DNA of 64,000 nt, taken from positions 930,001-994,000 of the forward strand of contig NC_092812.1 of the NCBI RefSeq assembly GCF_040954645.1, read 5' to 3'. Position numbers and translations under genes: made by a program. A model generated the notes under the pieces. That model made no database searches and was not told the DNA's origin. It saw only the letters and a program-made list of their open reading frames with translations. Below are positions 48,246 through 60,852 of the stretch, in pieces. Position 1 is the first letter of the stretch. Every line of letters starts with the position of its first letter. The stretch is from Diabrotica undecimpunctata. Lineage: Eukaryota > Arthropoda > Insecta > Coleoptera > Chrysomelidae.

Positions 48246-48247
<2 letters not shown>
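46795..48247 (-). repeat. Gypsy B 5' LTR
   Basis: Minus-strand LTR, 1,453 bp, from TGATACGATTAGG at 48247 to CATCATAACA at 46795; near-identical to 39749-41196. It contains the TATA box and AATAAA elements seen in A. Confidence 0.92.

Positions 48248-48320
<73 letters not shown>
48248..48320. repeat. (TA)n tract, right edge of Gypsy B inside the C LTR
   Basis: About 73 bp of TA, then the C LTR resumes as 'aaatgctgttaagaag', exactly as after the tract at 55079-55118. Confidence 0.9.
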
Positions 48321-48323
<3 letters not shown>

Positions 48324-48799
48324 GCTGTTAAGAAGAAAAATATTTTAAATTGGTGGAAGCTGATAATTGGAAAAAGTAATTTCACAAAAACAAGGATAAC
48401 CGAGGCTGAGAACGAAGACATTGAGTGGTGATTAAAATCTTTATTTTGGAGAACATTTTATTTAGGCATTCAGTGAAAGACAGGTACAAAATTTTGTACC
48501 TTTTGTAATATAATTTAGTTAGTATCATAAGAATTTCAATTTTAAAGATAGTTTGTTTAAAATTAACATTATCTATATAATTTAATTAGTTTCATAAGAA
48601 TTTTAATTTAAAGATAGTTTATTTTAAACTTTACATTGGTTATGTTAGATATAGGTATATGTGTGTTTCATAATAGATATAATAAAGATAATTTCAAAAA
48701 GTGTTTAAAAACTAATTCTTTGAGAACCGCGATAAAAACCCTATATATATTATTAAAAAACATTCATTGCTCATCATTCACAAATAATACATCATAACA
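48321..48799 (+). repeat. Gypsy C 5' LTR, second part
   Basis: Matches 55119-55594 of the 3' LTR; ends CATCATAACA and is followed by the primer-binding site at 48803 (TGGCGCCCAACGCGGTGG). Confidence 0.9.
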
Positions 48800-48943
48800 A
48801 TTTGGCGCCCAACGCGGTGGCTCTCTATTTAAAAGAATTAGTTTGGAAAGATAAGTGCTCTCATATAATTAAATTAATTATCATTAGAAAGAAAAAATTA
48901 TAGATTTTATTTTTAATTATATTTGAACAAGTAATGTCTCAAA

Positions 48944-50552
48944 ATGTCTCAAGGAAAGAAAGGTACAAGAAGCAAAAAGAATGAAGAAGATGTGGAAGTA
49001 GAAACACAACCTATACAAGAGGAGAGTGTAGTTCAAGTTCCACAAGATACTGCAGAAATCAATACAGAAAGAGAGGAAAATGTCAATATGGCAACCTTGA
49101 TGTCATTAATGATGCAGATAAACAAGAAAATGGAAGATAATTCAAAACAAATCAAAGAAGACATGAAAAAAATGGAAGAGAATTCAAAAGAAATCAAAGA
49201 AGACATAAAAAAATGGAACAGAAAATGGAAGCGAATACAAAAAAAATGGAAGAGAATTCAAAAGAAATCAAAGAGACATGAAAAAATTGGAAGAGAATTT
49301 GGAAGAGAATTATAGAAAATTAGAAAAGAAAATAGAAGATAATAATAATAAAATTGTAAAACAAATAGAAAAACAAATGGATAAAAAACTTGAAGCTGCA
49401 GAGAAAAAAGTAGCAAACGAACTAAAAAATATACGGAATGACTACAAGAAAAGGATAGAAAATGAGAGGACAGAAGTAAAGAGGATTATTCAAGATAATA
49501 AGATAGATATAGAACAGAAAATAGAGTTGCAGAAATGTAACTTAGAAGTAAAAATTAACGAAGACAGAAGAAACACAGAAGAAAAATTAGACGATATACA
49601 ACAAAATATCCAAATAAATAGTAATCAAATAGGAAATCTGGAACAGAGAATAGATGATATTTCACAAATGAGAGACATAGGGAGACCTTACTTAAATTTA
49701 ACAAATGAGACTGGGATTAAATTCTCTGGTAATATAAAAAATCTGCATCCTAGAGTATACATAAATAGTTTAAAACATAAATTTAGATTAGTGAATAATA
49801 TTAATGATATTAAAGATTGTATTAAAATGACATTAAATGACAATGCAGCAACTTGGTTTGCTAGTCTAGAGAAATTCTATATTTTGAAAAGTATAATCAC
49901 AATGTAAAATCAAATATAGTAGATTATGCATTGAAACTGATAACAGTTGCAAAATATTTAGAACCACCACTTAGAGAGGATGAAACAGTCTTAAATGTAT
50001 CTAGACATTTTGATGCTGATGTTGTGCAAACAGTAACTGTCCAAATATTCAAACAATAGAGAGTTTTATTAATTTTATTCAAAAATACAAAGAGGTAATA
50101 TGGCAAGTAATAATGATAACAATGATATTAGGATAAATAATAATAACAGAAAAAACAATTATAACTTTCAATATAATAAGAATAATTATCAACAATATAG
50201 ACAATCATACAATAATACTAGATGTGGTGATAATTTACAAAATTTTAACAATAATAACAATAATCAAAATAGACAGAATCCTAATAACAATACTAGTTAT
50301 AATAGACAAAATTTTAATAACAATACTAATTATAATAGACAAGATTTTAACAATAGAAGAAATACAGAACGACCTAATTACAGCAGACAGGTAAATTATG
50401 TACGAAGAAATAGAAGCTGTGAAGATAGTGAACGAATTAGTACAAGGCAAGAAAATGTGAGTAGAACTCATAGTAGGGAAAGACATAGGACATCAGATCC
50501 AAGTGGTCAGATACAATCTGACAATTCTAATAATCAAAATTTTGTTCAGTAA
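48944..50552 (+). pseudogene. Gypsy C gag (frameshifts and deletion)
   Basis: Starts 'MSQGKKGTRSKKNEED' at 48944. The coiled-coil repeat block (49130-49300) has a different copy number from A and B and a frame change near 49270. At about 49866 roughly 100 bp that A and B have after 'NAATWFAS' are missing; later frame changes occur near 50040 and 50085. The Asn-rich and Arg/Ser-rich C-terminus is kept to the stop at 50552. Confidence 0.85.
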
Positions 50553-50599
50553 ACTTTCTGAATTACAAGTTAGGCCATTGCTATTATGAAAAACCTTCT

Positions 50600-53500
50600 G
50601 AATTTATTTCTTTAGATGAAGATAACATTATTGAATCTATTAATTTAATTTATATAAATGATTTGGCCAAAAATAAAATGATTAAAATTATGATAGATAC
50701 TGGTTCAGAAAGTACTTTAGCCTCGGAGAATTTTATTTTTAATACATTAAAACTATCAGATATAATAAAGATTCCAAAAATTAAAATTGTTTGTGCAAAT
50801 AATAAGAAGTTGGGTGAAATTGATAAACTAGCCAATTTTAAAATTAATATTCTTAATAAAGAAATTAATATGCAAGGATTTATTGTCAAGGATTTATGTG
50901 TTGATATATTAATGGGAAATGATGAATTGGAAAAGAAGAAAGTAAAGATAGATTTTGAAGAAAAAATGGTAACTTTGGAAGGGCAAATAATTAAATTTAT
51001 GCAGAAAGATGAGGTGAAAGAAGGAATAAGAGTTGATAGGATATTATTAAAAGAAAATAATGATGTTTATGAAGAAGAAATGTATTTTGATGATAGGGAA
51101 ATGTCCCAAAAGAATGTAAAGAATAATTGTAGTGAATATTTAAGGAATGGAAATTTTAAGCAGATGGATGCCTACGAGGTGGAGTGCGTAAAATTGGAAT
51201 CAAGGAATAATGAGTACATAATGAAGAATAATTTTAATTGTAAAGAAGAAGATATGATAAAAGTTTTAAATTGCCCTGAAGAATATAAATCAATAGCCGT
51301 TTCCATATTGCAGCAACACAAGGGACTTGTCATAAAGAAAATAGAATTGCACAAAATTATATCCATAGTATAAAAGTTAAAGAAGAAAAAGATTTTAAAA
51401 CAAAATCATACCCAATGCCATATAAATACAGAGAAGAAATAAACAGAACGATTAATAATATGTTAGAAGATGGAATCATTGAGAAGGCAGATACACGTTT
51501 CATAAACCCTATAGTAGTAGTACGTAAAAGATCAGGTGAAATCATGTTATGTTTGGATGCAAGGAATATTAACAAGATCACTGAAAAGCAATTTGAAGCA
51601 CCAATGAGTATAGATGGAATACTAGGAAGAATCACAGGAATGTCATTTTTCACTAAAATTGATTTACAGCATAGCTTTTGCTTAATACCTCTAGAAAGAA
51701 AAAGTAGACAGTATACAGGATTTCAGATAGATGGAGTAGTATATCAATTCAAAGTAGTACCATTTGGACTTCAATCATCTTGCAGTGCTCTATGTAGATG
51801 TCTTCATGATATTTTGGATAAATATGAACATTTTGTAATTCACTACATTGATGATATATTAATTTTTTCTAAAACGGCTGAAGATCATAAGAAACACCTA
51901 AAAATTATAATCAACAAATTAGACAAAGTTGGACTAAAAATAAATCAAGAAAAATGTATATTTTTTAAAAAAGAAGTAATATATCTAGGTTATAAACTTA
52001 ACACTAAGGGAATCGAAATGGATCCAGAACGGACACAGGTCATTCAGGAATATAAAACACCACACAATTTAAGAACTTTAAGAGGATTTATTGGAATAAT
52101 TAATTATTATAAAAGGATGATACCAGATCTAAGTATAAAAGAAATTCCATTACTTGAACTACTGAGAAAAGGTGTAAAATGGAGATGGGATCAGAGAAGA
52201 GAACTAGCATTCCAAGAAATTAAAAACATTTTTCTCTCAAATTTAAAAATATACTATCCTGACTACACACAGCCATTCATATTAAAAACAGATGCATCCA
52301 TAGAGAGATTATCAGGGGTAATATTACAAATACATGATGGGGTCGAATACCCAATACAATTCATTTCAAGTATTGCAAAGCCACATGAAAAGGGTTACTC
52401 AGTTTCAGAATTAGAACTAGCAAGTATCATACACTGTGTCACAAAATTAAGATTTTATTTGTTGGGTAATGAATTTACTATAGAAACAGATCACCAAGCT
52501 TTAACATCTATATTAAATAACAAATATGTAAACAGTAGAATACATCGGTGGAGTCTAATATTGAGTGAATACTCCTTTGAAATTAAATACATTTCTGGAA
52601 AATCCAATATAGTGGCAGATGCTTTATCAAGGTTAGAAAATACATCACAAAAAGGGCAGCGAACAATAAAAATTGGATTAAATCAGTTAGTAGAAAGTAC
52701 TGGATTATATTCTAAAGAAGAAATTATAAGAGATCAGATCAATTTGAGTGAAAAACAAAAAGTCCTTAGGAAAGATGGGGTATATTATAAAATAATAAAT
52801 GGCATAGAAGTATATGTAATAAGTAATAGTAATAAGAATAAGTAATAAGAACTTTGGCAAGGAAAATATTGAAAAATTTACATAACAATTATATGCATAT
52901 TGGTTCAAGAAAGCTATGGATGCTATTTAGGGACAATTATTTTGCAAAGAATGACATAAGTATACCAAAAGAAATAACTACCCAATGCCAAATATGTCCA
53001 ATAAACAACGAAAAGAATTTGAAAAACCAGAACACATATAGATCTAATGTTGTATATGAAAAACTAAATACAGTTTCCATGGATTTCATCTCAAATTTAG
53101 TTCCAAGTCCAACATGAAAAAAGCATATACTAGTGATAGTGGATTTATATACAAAATTTATTAAACTATATCCCTGCTCCAGAACAAATGTTAAAACATT
53201 GAAATTATATATTAATCAAATTTTCGAAGAAATAGGACCATTTAGAAATTGCATAATAGATAATGCTACATATTTTAACAACCAAAAATTTTGGGCATTT
53301 TGTGAGAAAAAGGGAATCAACATTCATTTTACAAGTATCAGACATCCTTAGGCAAATCCTGCAGAAAGATATGGATTAGTGAATATAATCAGGATATGTT
53401 AGAACAAGTAATGCAGAAAGTGAATAACCGAATTAGGAAGAAAGCTGAAAAATATATCAGAAGACAAAATAAAAAAATAAAAAAACCAATCACATTTCAA

Positions 53501-53707
53501 AAAGGAGACCAAGTGTTAATTCGTTCACTTAGAAAGAGTAATGCTGGAGAAAACCGTTGTAAGAAATTACAACAAATGTTTGAAGGTCCATACAGAATTG
53601 AAAATCAGAATGGACTAAACAGTTATGTGTTAATAGATGCAGAGAATAGACTAAGAGGCATGTTTCATATCAATGACATTTTTAAATATTATGAAGAGAT
53701 TGAATAA
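50600..53707 (+). pseudogene. Gypsy C pol (multiply broken)
   Basis: Protease 'MIDTGSES' (about 50690) is kept. A one-base loss near 51332 ends the first block. RT and RNase H are open 51415-52845 with YIDD, but Trp in the usual 'HSFWLIPL' is Cys. A 26-base AT-rich duplication near 52820 brings a stop. Integrase pieces follow (52854-53117, 53133-53351) with stops at 53115 and 53349. About 290 bp, including the segment after the catalytic Glu, are deleted near 53371. The C-terminus is open 53396-53707. It cannot encode integrase. Confidence 0.9.
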
Positions 53708-54190
53708 TGTTTTCTATACTTTTAACACTAATAATAACAACACTAACAGCTTACTGATAGATCCATTTCATAGATAGATGGTAGATTTCTTTGTTATGAA
53801 TCAATTTGACATCATACTTGATGATTTTGTACATATGGAAATTATTTGTGCCCTAAAAATCATAATTTGGGGTTAGATACTAAATAGATTCTATAAATGT
53901 TTTGCTAAAAATAATATAAAAAGTGAAAAACTTACCAATTTATATTGATGAAAGTTATTTTGAATGGAAATAATTCCTAGATTTTGTCTATAAACAAACA
54001 TACAAATTTCCATTTGACATGACAGTTTGACGTAGACATGGAAACATAGGCGTACTTAATAGAACAATTTTTAAATAAAAAAAAATTGAATTAGTTAATT
54101 TATTATATTTACTAAGGTATGTGGATAAGAAAATTAATATTTAAAAAAATAATAAGTAAATTATTTATTTTAAAATTAATTTTGGGGTAT
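53708..54190 (+). other. Gypsy C 3' noncoding region
   Basis: Homologous to 30003-30508; ends in the TTTTGGGGTAT block before the LTR. No ORF. Confidence 0.6.
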
Positions 54191-55076
54191 TGAAATGATA
54201 TTGGACGTAGGAGGAGGAAAAATAGTGTTAAAAAAATTAATTTATAAGTTATATACTAGATAATATTAGATATTAAAAGTATTTGGTTATTTTAATAAGT
54301 TATATACTAGAGAATGTTATAAAAATTATTTATATGAGGGTATTCTTAAGAAATTAGCATATAATAAATGTAAAAAGTTTTATTTTAATAATTATAATAT
54401 TATAAATATATTTAAGTGAGCCATGTGCATAGGCAACCAACTATACACTTAAATGACATTTTAAATAATTATTACGAATATAAAGTGGGGTTATATGTTG
54501 TTTAAAATGTGTAGTTTATTAAATTAGAGTGTTTAAGTTAGTGATTTAAGTTTATATTCTGATCTGAAAAGCCTAAATGTCGATAAAATTCTCGATAGAA
54601 TAGTAAAGAATTATCTAGAATACAGAATTTAACCTTTGTTTACGGTAGAACGTTCTCGAATATGGTTATGTCTGTGAAATGGACATAACCAGAACATATA
54701 CTTTTTCGAGAACAATCATATAGAACAATTCGAATATGATTTCTTGCCAGATGATTCTGAAACATGGAAAAAGATATAAATACCCGGTGATTTGGATTCA
54801 AAATGGCCAGTCAGTTTGTAAGAAAGTTAGTTAGAAGATAGACACATTTAGTTAGTGAAGTCAATTGTTCAGTAAGTTCAAGATAGTCAGTCAGAAGGTC
54901 CAGATGTTTAATATAATAAGTTCAATGAAGATTAAGAAACAGTATAAAGATAATATTATTGAAGATTAAAAATTATGTTATGTAAAAATGGTAATTGGAT
55001 AATGGAAGGAAGTATTAATTGAACATTAAAATTATATAATATATTTGGTGATTGGATATTGGTATATTGAAAAGAA

Positions 55077-55122
<46 letters not shown>

Positions 55123-55594
55123 GCTGTTAAGAAGAAAAATATTTTAAATTGGTGGAAGCTGATAATTGGAAAAAGTAATTTCACAAAAACAAGGATAACC
55201 GAGGCTGAGAACGAAGACATTGAGTGGTGATTAAAATCTTTAATTTGGAGAACATTTTATTTAGGCATTCGGTGAAAGAAAGGTACAAAATTGTGTACCT
55301 TTTGTAATATAATTTAGTTAGTATCATAAGAATTTCAATTTTAAAGATAGTTTGTTTAAAATTTACATTATCTATATAATTTAATTAGTTTCATAAGAAT
55401 TTTAATTTAAAGATAGTTTATTTTAAACTTTACATTGGTTATGTTAGATATATATGTGTGTTTCATAATAGATATAATAAAGATAATTTCAAAAAGTGCT
55501 TACAAATTAATTCTTTTAGAACCGCGATAAAAACCCTATATATATTATTAAAAAACACTCATTGCTCATCATTCACAAATAATACATCATAACA
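54191..55594 (+). repeat. Gypsy C 3' LTR
   Basis: 1,404 bp, TGAAATGATATTGG to CATCATAACA, with an internal (TA)n at 55079-55118. This uninterrupted copy shows what the 5' LTR looked like before Gypsy B inserted. Confidence 0.92.
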
Positions 55595-55596
55595 AT

Positions 55597-55598
<2 letters not shown>

Positions 55599-55665
<67 letters not shown>
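55599..55665. repeat. (TA)n tract at the right edge of Gypsy C
   Basis: About 66 bp of TA after 'aacaatag'; then NL3 RT resumes. Confidence 0.9.
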
Positions 55666-55666
<1 letters not shown>

Positions 55667-56709
55667 TACTAATTTACACACTTCCATATCGATAGCAACT
55701 ATTATACAATATGCCGATGATTTTGTTGTTTATACACGTAGCAAACATCTCGACGAATGCATTAATCGTTTGAATTCAAACACGAAACTTGTTTTTAGAT
55801 CCATAAGTGATTTAGGGCTCCAGATATCCGCGAAAAATCCAAAGTTATAATCTTCACCAGGCATAACATGAAACCAATGCAGAAAATTAAAATAGATGGT
55901 ATAGAATTTCCGGTGGATACCAATGTCAAATACTTAGGAATCACATTAGACAGAAAATTAACCTGGAAACTTCATATTGAACAAATGAGAGATAAAGAGA
56001 CAAAATGCAATAAAAGGCTAAACTTCTTAAAATCCATTATGCGAACTTGGTGGGGTGCAGAACCTCAAACAGCTCTAATCTTCTATAAAGCTTACATAAG
56101 ATCAATGATTGATTATGGTTGTACACTTTATGGAACAGCCAATAAAACAAATCTACGTAAGCTGGATATTATACAAAACAAATCACTCAGAATATGGCTG
56201 GGATCAATGAAATCTACTCCAGTTGGACCGTTAAGAGCTGAAGCAATCGAACCTCCATTAGAACTGAGAAGATCATTTTTAGCTGAAAAAATGATTATTA
56301 AGTCGCTAAAGAAAAACTCATCATTCATTAGCAGCATATATAAATTAAACGATACGACCTAACTAAGCCTTTTTGGATTCATAAACACTCTCCTCCTATT
56401 TGTGATGAATTAAGAAACGTGACCTTAAAACCACAAACAAAGGTAGAGACCGACTACTTTGATCACTTTGTTTCCTGTGATGTGAATATACCCCTTTATT
56501 CGGAGTTAGCATTATTTAATAGTATAGTCATAAATCAAATTTTAAAGGAACATCCAAACTACGTCACTGTATACACTGATGGATCAAAAAACACCGATGG
56601 TACAGGTTGCGCTTTCGTAATACCTAAACGTATACAGAAAAAATATAAGTTAAACAAAAACACATCTATTTTCACAGCTGAGGCAATAGCAATTGCCTCA
56701 CCTACATCG
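55666..56709 (+). pseudogene. NL3 RT second half and start of RNase H
   Basis: 'TTNLHTSISIATIIQYADD' contains the catalytic YADD (about 55714). A stop and frame change near 55850 are followed by an open segment 55868-56362 with 'YLGITLDRKLTWKLHIEQM', 'WWGAEPQTALIFYKAYIRS' and 'PPLELRRSFLAEKM'. After another frame change RNase H begins: 'VYTDGSKNTDGTGCAFVI' and 'IFTAEAIAIA'; it is cut at 56709 before the second catalytic Asp. Confidence 0.85.
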
Positions 56710-56712
56710 TAA

Positions 56713-57145
56713 ATTGGACACTAGGATGTATACCATTCAGATTGGTTTGAAAAGACGCCAAAAATCCCTACCATGGGCCAAATAACGAATGTATCGTCAA
56801 CATATCGTAGCCAACATGTGGGTTTGAGCATTGATGTGGATTGTGGTCGGGTCTTGAAGTCTTCCGTAAATATATTGGCATTACTGGAGATAGTGGGAAG
56901 CCCATTGGTTCACGATTTATTTGTCGGTAGAATTGATTTTGGAAGATAAAAAAAGTATTGGATATACAATTTTTAATGAGAGATAGGTGGTGTTGCTGGA
57001 TATATGCCGGATACTGTTCGATCTTCTAATTCTGAAAGACTTTTCGCGAGGACTTAGAGATTGTTTTATGTCAACAGTAAGAGAGGTTTTATTGATAATG
57101 GTTTTTGTTGTTTTCTCCAGATAGGTTGTTGTATTCTTAGGAATT
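56713..57145 (-). pseudogene. Penelope-like reverse transcriptase fragment
   Basis: The minus strand reads 'NCISNTFFIFQNQFYRQI' and 'EPMGFPLSPV' (usual AMGSPLSPV), then after frame changes 'LKPTCWLRYVDDTFVIWP', the hallmark YVDD block of Penelope-like RTs. Only this central part is present; frame changes and stops make it inactive. It abuts the cut NL3 RNase H on the left and faces a plus-strand GIY-YIG fragment on the right. Confidence 0.7.
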
Positions 57146-57169
57146 AGTCTGTAGTCTGTAGAACAACGC

Positions 57170-57430
57170 GGAGTTTATGGAATTCTTTGTGCAAACTGCC
57201 TCCGATTTTATATAGGCCAAACAAATCGTAGAATCCAACATTGGATTTTTGAACATTTCATTTCTGTTTTCAATTCCGATTCAATTTTAGCCCTAGGCCA
57301 ACATCATCTTTACACAGGTCACAAACTTGATTTTGAAAACTCTAGAACCATAGCCTCAATCCGCTTCTATAAACTAAGAATTATCCGAGAAGCCGTAGAA
57401 ATAAAATTATATAAAAATAAATGGCCATAA
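57170..57430 (+). pseudogene. Penelope-like GIY-YIG endonuclease fragment
   Basis: 87 codons open to a stop at 57428-57430: 'GVYGILCANCLRFYIGQTNR' carries the GIY...YIG signature, followed by 'RIQHWIFEH', 'GQHHLYTGHKLDFENSRT' and 'RFYKLRIIREAVEIKLY'. The Arg and Glu positions typical of the nuclease ('TNRRIQ', 'EAVEI') are present. This is the C-terminal endonuclease of a Penelope-like element; its RT partner in the same orientation is missing. Confidence 0.75.
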
Positions 57431-57756
57431 AAGGCCAAATTGTCTTAATAAATGTTACCTTTGACATGGAGACCTGTCATAAAGAAAATATTTTCCGCTT
57501 CCGCCGAGAAACAAAATATTACTGTCAGAAATGTTCACGCCAATCCCGCCGCCAACCTCGATCCGTCACCATCGACGGTATAAATGAACCGTCCCTTGTT
57601 TCCTGTAGCAGTAATGCATTGGTTAGTGATCGAAAGCTCGGCGCAATGATAATCAACGCAGTTCAACCCAGAAGACTGTTGAGTTTAATATTATTTCTTG
57701 TAATAGTATTCTTAGCTATAGGTTTAATTGTACTAACCGTGGAAATCTTTAGGAAC
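57431..57756 (+). CDS. Unidentified ORF with one predicted membrane segment (possible host exon)
   Basis: An open frame runs from 57421 across the end of the GIY-YIG fragment to the microsatellite. The credible part starts near 57529 ('KCSRQSRRQPRSVTIDG') after a possible acceptor 'attactgtcag', and contains a basic stretch, then 'LLSLILFLVIVFLAIGLIVL', a clear hydrophobic helix, then 'TVEIFRN'. Codon use is more balanced than in the surrounding repeats. I do not recognise the protein. The Ile-Tyr tail is translation of the (TA)n. Confidence 0.35.
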
Positions 57757-57892
<136 letters not shown>

Positions 57893-57916
57893 ACCTACTT
57901 TTTTAGTATCCTGCAG

Positions 57917-58009
57917 ATAATAAAGAAATACAGCGTCCTCCGAAGGACATATATGATCTGGCGCTGGTTATGACATCTACTTTTATGATATTGTCCCGTC
58001 AAGGCAAGA
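57917..58009 (+). CDS. Possible small host exon (31 codons)
   Basis: Acceptor 'tttagtatcctgcag' ends at 57916 and donor 'gtgagt' starts at 58010. Between them one frame is open: 'NKEIQRPPKDIYDLALVMTS', then 'TFMILSRQGK'. It could belong with the membrane-segment ORF 160 bp upstream, but no donor is obvious there. Weak evidence; RNA data would decide. Confidence 0.3.
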
Positions 58010-58077
58010 GTGAGTATTTTCTTTATTGAATTATTTTACCTATATTATAGAGATCATTGACATAGGTACAATAAATA

Positions 58078-59268
58078 CTTTTTTTTTTATTTAGAGAAAA
58101 CATATAATCCACATCAACCACGAAGGGTTATTAGTGGAGTAACGTACACAAAATTTCATTTTATTTACATTAAATAGATGTATATAAACGTAAATCTTTT
58201 AAATAATTTATTACATGGTCAGTGTTTATGGTAAAGTGGTTTTGATGTCATCTGAGATTCCATATTTTCTTCTTGTTTCTTCGTTGTACTGGCAATCAAT
58301 CAGAATATGCTTCACCGTCAATGGGAGAGAACAGTTTCTACAGGTTGGAGAAGGTTCTTTGTTGATTAAGAATCTATGGGTCAGTGCAGTGTGTTCAATT
58401 CTTAGTCGGTTAATTATTACTTGATCCCTTCTATTGGATGGATTATTCAAGATGGTCTTCACAAGGGGATAAATCTCATATAGTTTGGTTCCTGAATCTT
58501 TCCAGTAGTCTTACCATATGTTCATACAGTGGTCTTTAATTAGGTTTTTGAGATCGGAATATGGGCAATTTATTGTTTTGGTTGTGTATTGTGAGTTTAT
58601 TCGACTTGTGTTTGCTAGGTTGTCCACTTTCTCATTTCCAGCTGTTCCTACATGCGACGGTACCCAAATAAATGCTACTTCTTTTCGAGTTGATTGAATT
58701 ACATTTATCTCATTTTTTATAGCCCGAAATATTGGATTTGTAGGGTATATTTGTTTTACACCTAATAGAGCATTTAATGAGTCAGTGATAATGACACATT
58801 TATTCTCACTACGCGTTTTGAAGAAAATTAAGGCTTCCAAAATGGCTGTGGTCTCGCCTGTGAGGATGCAGTAGTTTATAGGTATGGATATAGTGTGAGT
58901 AGTGTATTTACAGTAGTATGCAGCAGCATGTCCGTCATAAGCTTTAGAGGCATCACTGAAAATTTGGAGATAATTAGGATAATGAGATATCACTTCGGAG
59001 TACAAGTGTTTAATGAAAATCGGATTTGTAGTTGATTTGGGGTATTTTGTGAGGGTTAAATCAATGGTAAGTGGTTGGATTATCCATGGAGGAAAATTTA
59101 CACTGACTTGTAAAGATCGATTTAGCTTATCCATATTAAAGTTAGAAGATTTTATTCGTTCTATAAGGGGAGTACTATTTTTAGTTGGTTTTGTAGAACC
59201 AATATTCGGATGGAAAATTTGGGAGAATACTGGATGTTGTTTCTGTGCTGATAATTTCCCTTTACAGT
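58078..59268 (-). mobile_element. NL4: 5'-truncated I-like non-LTR element with poly(A) tail
   Basis: The minus-strand RNase H and C-terminal region are followed by a 3' UTR and a poly(A) tail (ten T on this strand, about 58079-58088). It differs from NL1-NL3, which have or probably had microsatellite tails. Its 5' side is cut at 59268 by the inverted-repeat block. Confidence 0.75.
58211..59268 (-). pseudogene. NL4 RNase H and C-terminal CCHC region
   Basis: From about 59268 open to 58511: 'IFSDASKAYDGHAAAYY' (first Asp), 'ILTGETTAILEAL' (Glu), 'VIITDSLNALLGV' (second Asp) and 'FIWVPSHVGTAGNEKVDNLA' (His and last Asp), so all four RNase H residues are kept. After a stop at 58511-58513 the frame continues 58462-58226 with 'CRNCSLPLTVKHILIDC', a C-x2-C-x7-H-x4-C motif. 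The upstream RT is absent. Confidence 0.8.
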
Positions 59269-59508
59269 GATGAGTGTCTTACCACCCGGCAAAATAGCGG
59301 AAAGGGTAGAAGACAGATTAAGTTGTGAGATAGTACGAGATAAGGCTAATTATTAGACGTGTCTATTTGACTTCAGTCATAATTATACGGATAACCTCGA
59401 AAATATTTTATTTTAATAATGTCTGATGTTAGAATAAATGATTAAATATATTAAGATATATTATAGTAAAAAACATTAATTAGTAGCGATTTTAAATTAT
59501 AATTCTTT

Positions 59509-59555
59509 AAGTTTATTTAATAATAAAAATAACTTAACTGAAATATTTGACTAAA
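59509..59555. repeat. 47-bp target duplication of the truncated NL1 copy, left
   Basis: 'aagtttatttaataataaaa' at the start and 'gaaatatttgactaaa' at the end; it matches 60880-60926 with one mismatch over 47 bp. Confidence 0.85.
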
Positions 59556-60768
59556 GTTCTAGCAGAAGCCCAGGAACCACCTTTACACATACGTAGGCAA
59601 ATGTTAGCCAACAAACGTCTAATAACATACAGATCGTTTAATACAACCATGGTTCACAAAATAGGTTTACTTTTGACAGAAAATTTAACAAATTCTTACT
59701 GGAGAATAAAAAATTCTCCTCCTCTTGCAGAATCTTTTATCGATACGAATTCATTTCAATCTTATATATTACAGCTACCAAAATTTCCTTTTTACATACA
59801 AGACTTTGAAGTTCTGATAGACAAACCAACCATTATAATGCCCTCTTATTCAGACTTGCCAATTTTAACTAATCTGATATTCAAATCCATACTAAGCAAA
59901 TTAGGGGAAGATTTAACAATAATTTATACAGATGGTTCAAAAACTGTTGAAAGTACTGGTTTCGCTTTTTTTGTTTCAAACAGCAATTATGTTGAGAAAT
60001 ATCGAATTCCTGAATATTGTTCTATTTTTACAGCCGAGGCTGCTGCTATACAGAAAGCACTAACTTGGTGTGTCACTAATTATTGTGAGAACATCGTAAT
60101 AGTATCAGATTCTCAGGCAGTATTACAAGCTATTCGTAGCCATCCATTGGATAGTTTTCAAAACTCCATTATACTTGATATCAAAAAATTATTACATGAT
60201 CTAAAATTCACAAAAAAAAAACAGTTACTTTACTCTGGGGGAAAGGACACAGTGGAGTAATTGGAAACGAATTAGTGGATGGTATGGCAAAAAATACATC
60301 TGAGATATCCGAAATTACAAATTTTTACTATTTTAAAGATATTTTTTCTATTATCAGGAGTATTGGTAGGGAAAGATGGATGTCAAAATATAAAGAGGTT
60401 CAGAAGACTTCAAGAAACCATTACTTTTTTATTCATCCATGCTTACCAAAAAATATTCCACATTTTAATTTTAACTATAATAAAGTACATTCTTCATTAA
60501 TCACCCGGTTAAAACTTAACCATGGCCTCTTTCCTATATGAATCTATGAAACTCCTTTCTGTCCTTGTGATGGTAAATCTGTCGGAGATTTGAACCACTT
60601 ATTTTTCGATTGTCCTAATCATAGGGAACAGACTCAAAGCCTATATTTAGGTTTAATTGATCTCAATATTAGCCTACCAGTTAACATAAGCAATCTGTTA
60701 TCTTATTCTGACAAATCTATATATAATATTCTAATCAAGTTTATGAGCGATTCTAAAATAAAAATTTA
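59556..60768 (+). pseudogene. NL1 RT end, RNase H and C-terminus (frameshifted)
   Basis: Open 59556-60260: RT C-terminus, then RNase H 'IIYTDGSKTVESTGFAFF', 'IFTAEAAAIQKALTW' and 'VIVSDSQAVLQAI'. An A run near 60215 carries extra A compared with the other copy and shifts the frame to a stop at 60258. The last RNase H block (about 60262-60295) and the C-terminus follow in another frame, with a TGA near 60539. It retains 'FCPCDGKSVGDLNHLFFDC' (about 60556-60612), the Cys/His motif deleted from the minus-strand copy. Confidence 0.85.
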
Positions 60769-60819
60769 AACATCCTTATAACAATTTTCTGTGGCAAAAA
60801 GATTTTTTGTCTAATGCCA

Positions 60820-60852
<33 letters not shown>

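Larger units (their letters stand above)
39749..48247 (-). mobile_element. Gypsy B: youngest and best preserved copy, minus strand, nested in the C LTR
   Basis: 5' LTR 46795-48247 (right), primer-binding site 46773-46790, gag 46650-45101, pol 44990-41802, 3' noncoding 41801-41197, 3' LTR 39749-41196 (left). LTRs of 1,453 and 1,448 bp differ mainly by short TA-repeat and 'actagtaac' length changes and a few substitutions. pol is fully open. gag has one visible frameshift. Confidence 0.93.
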
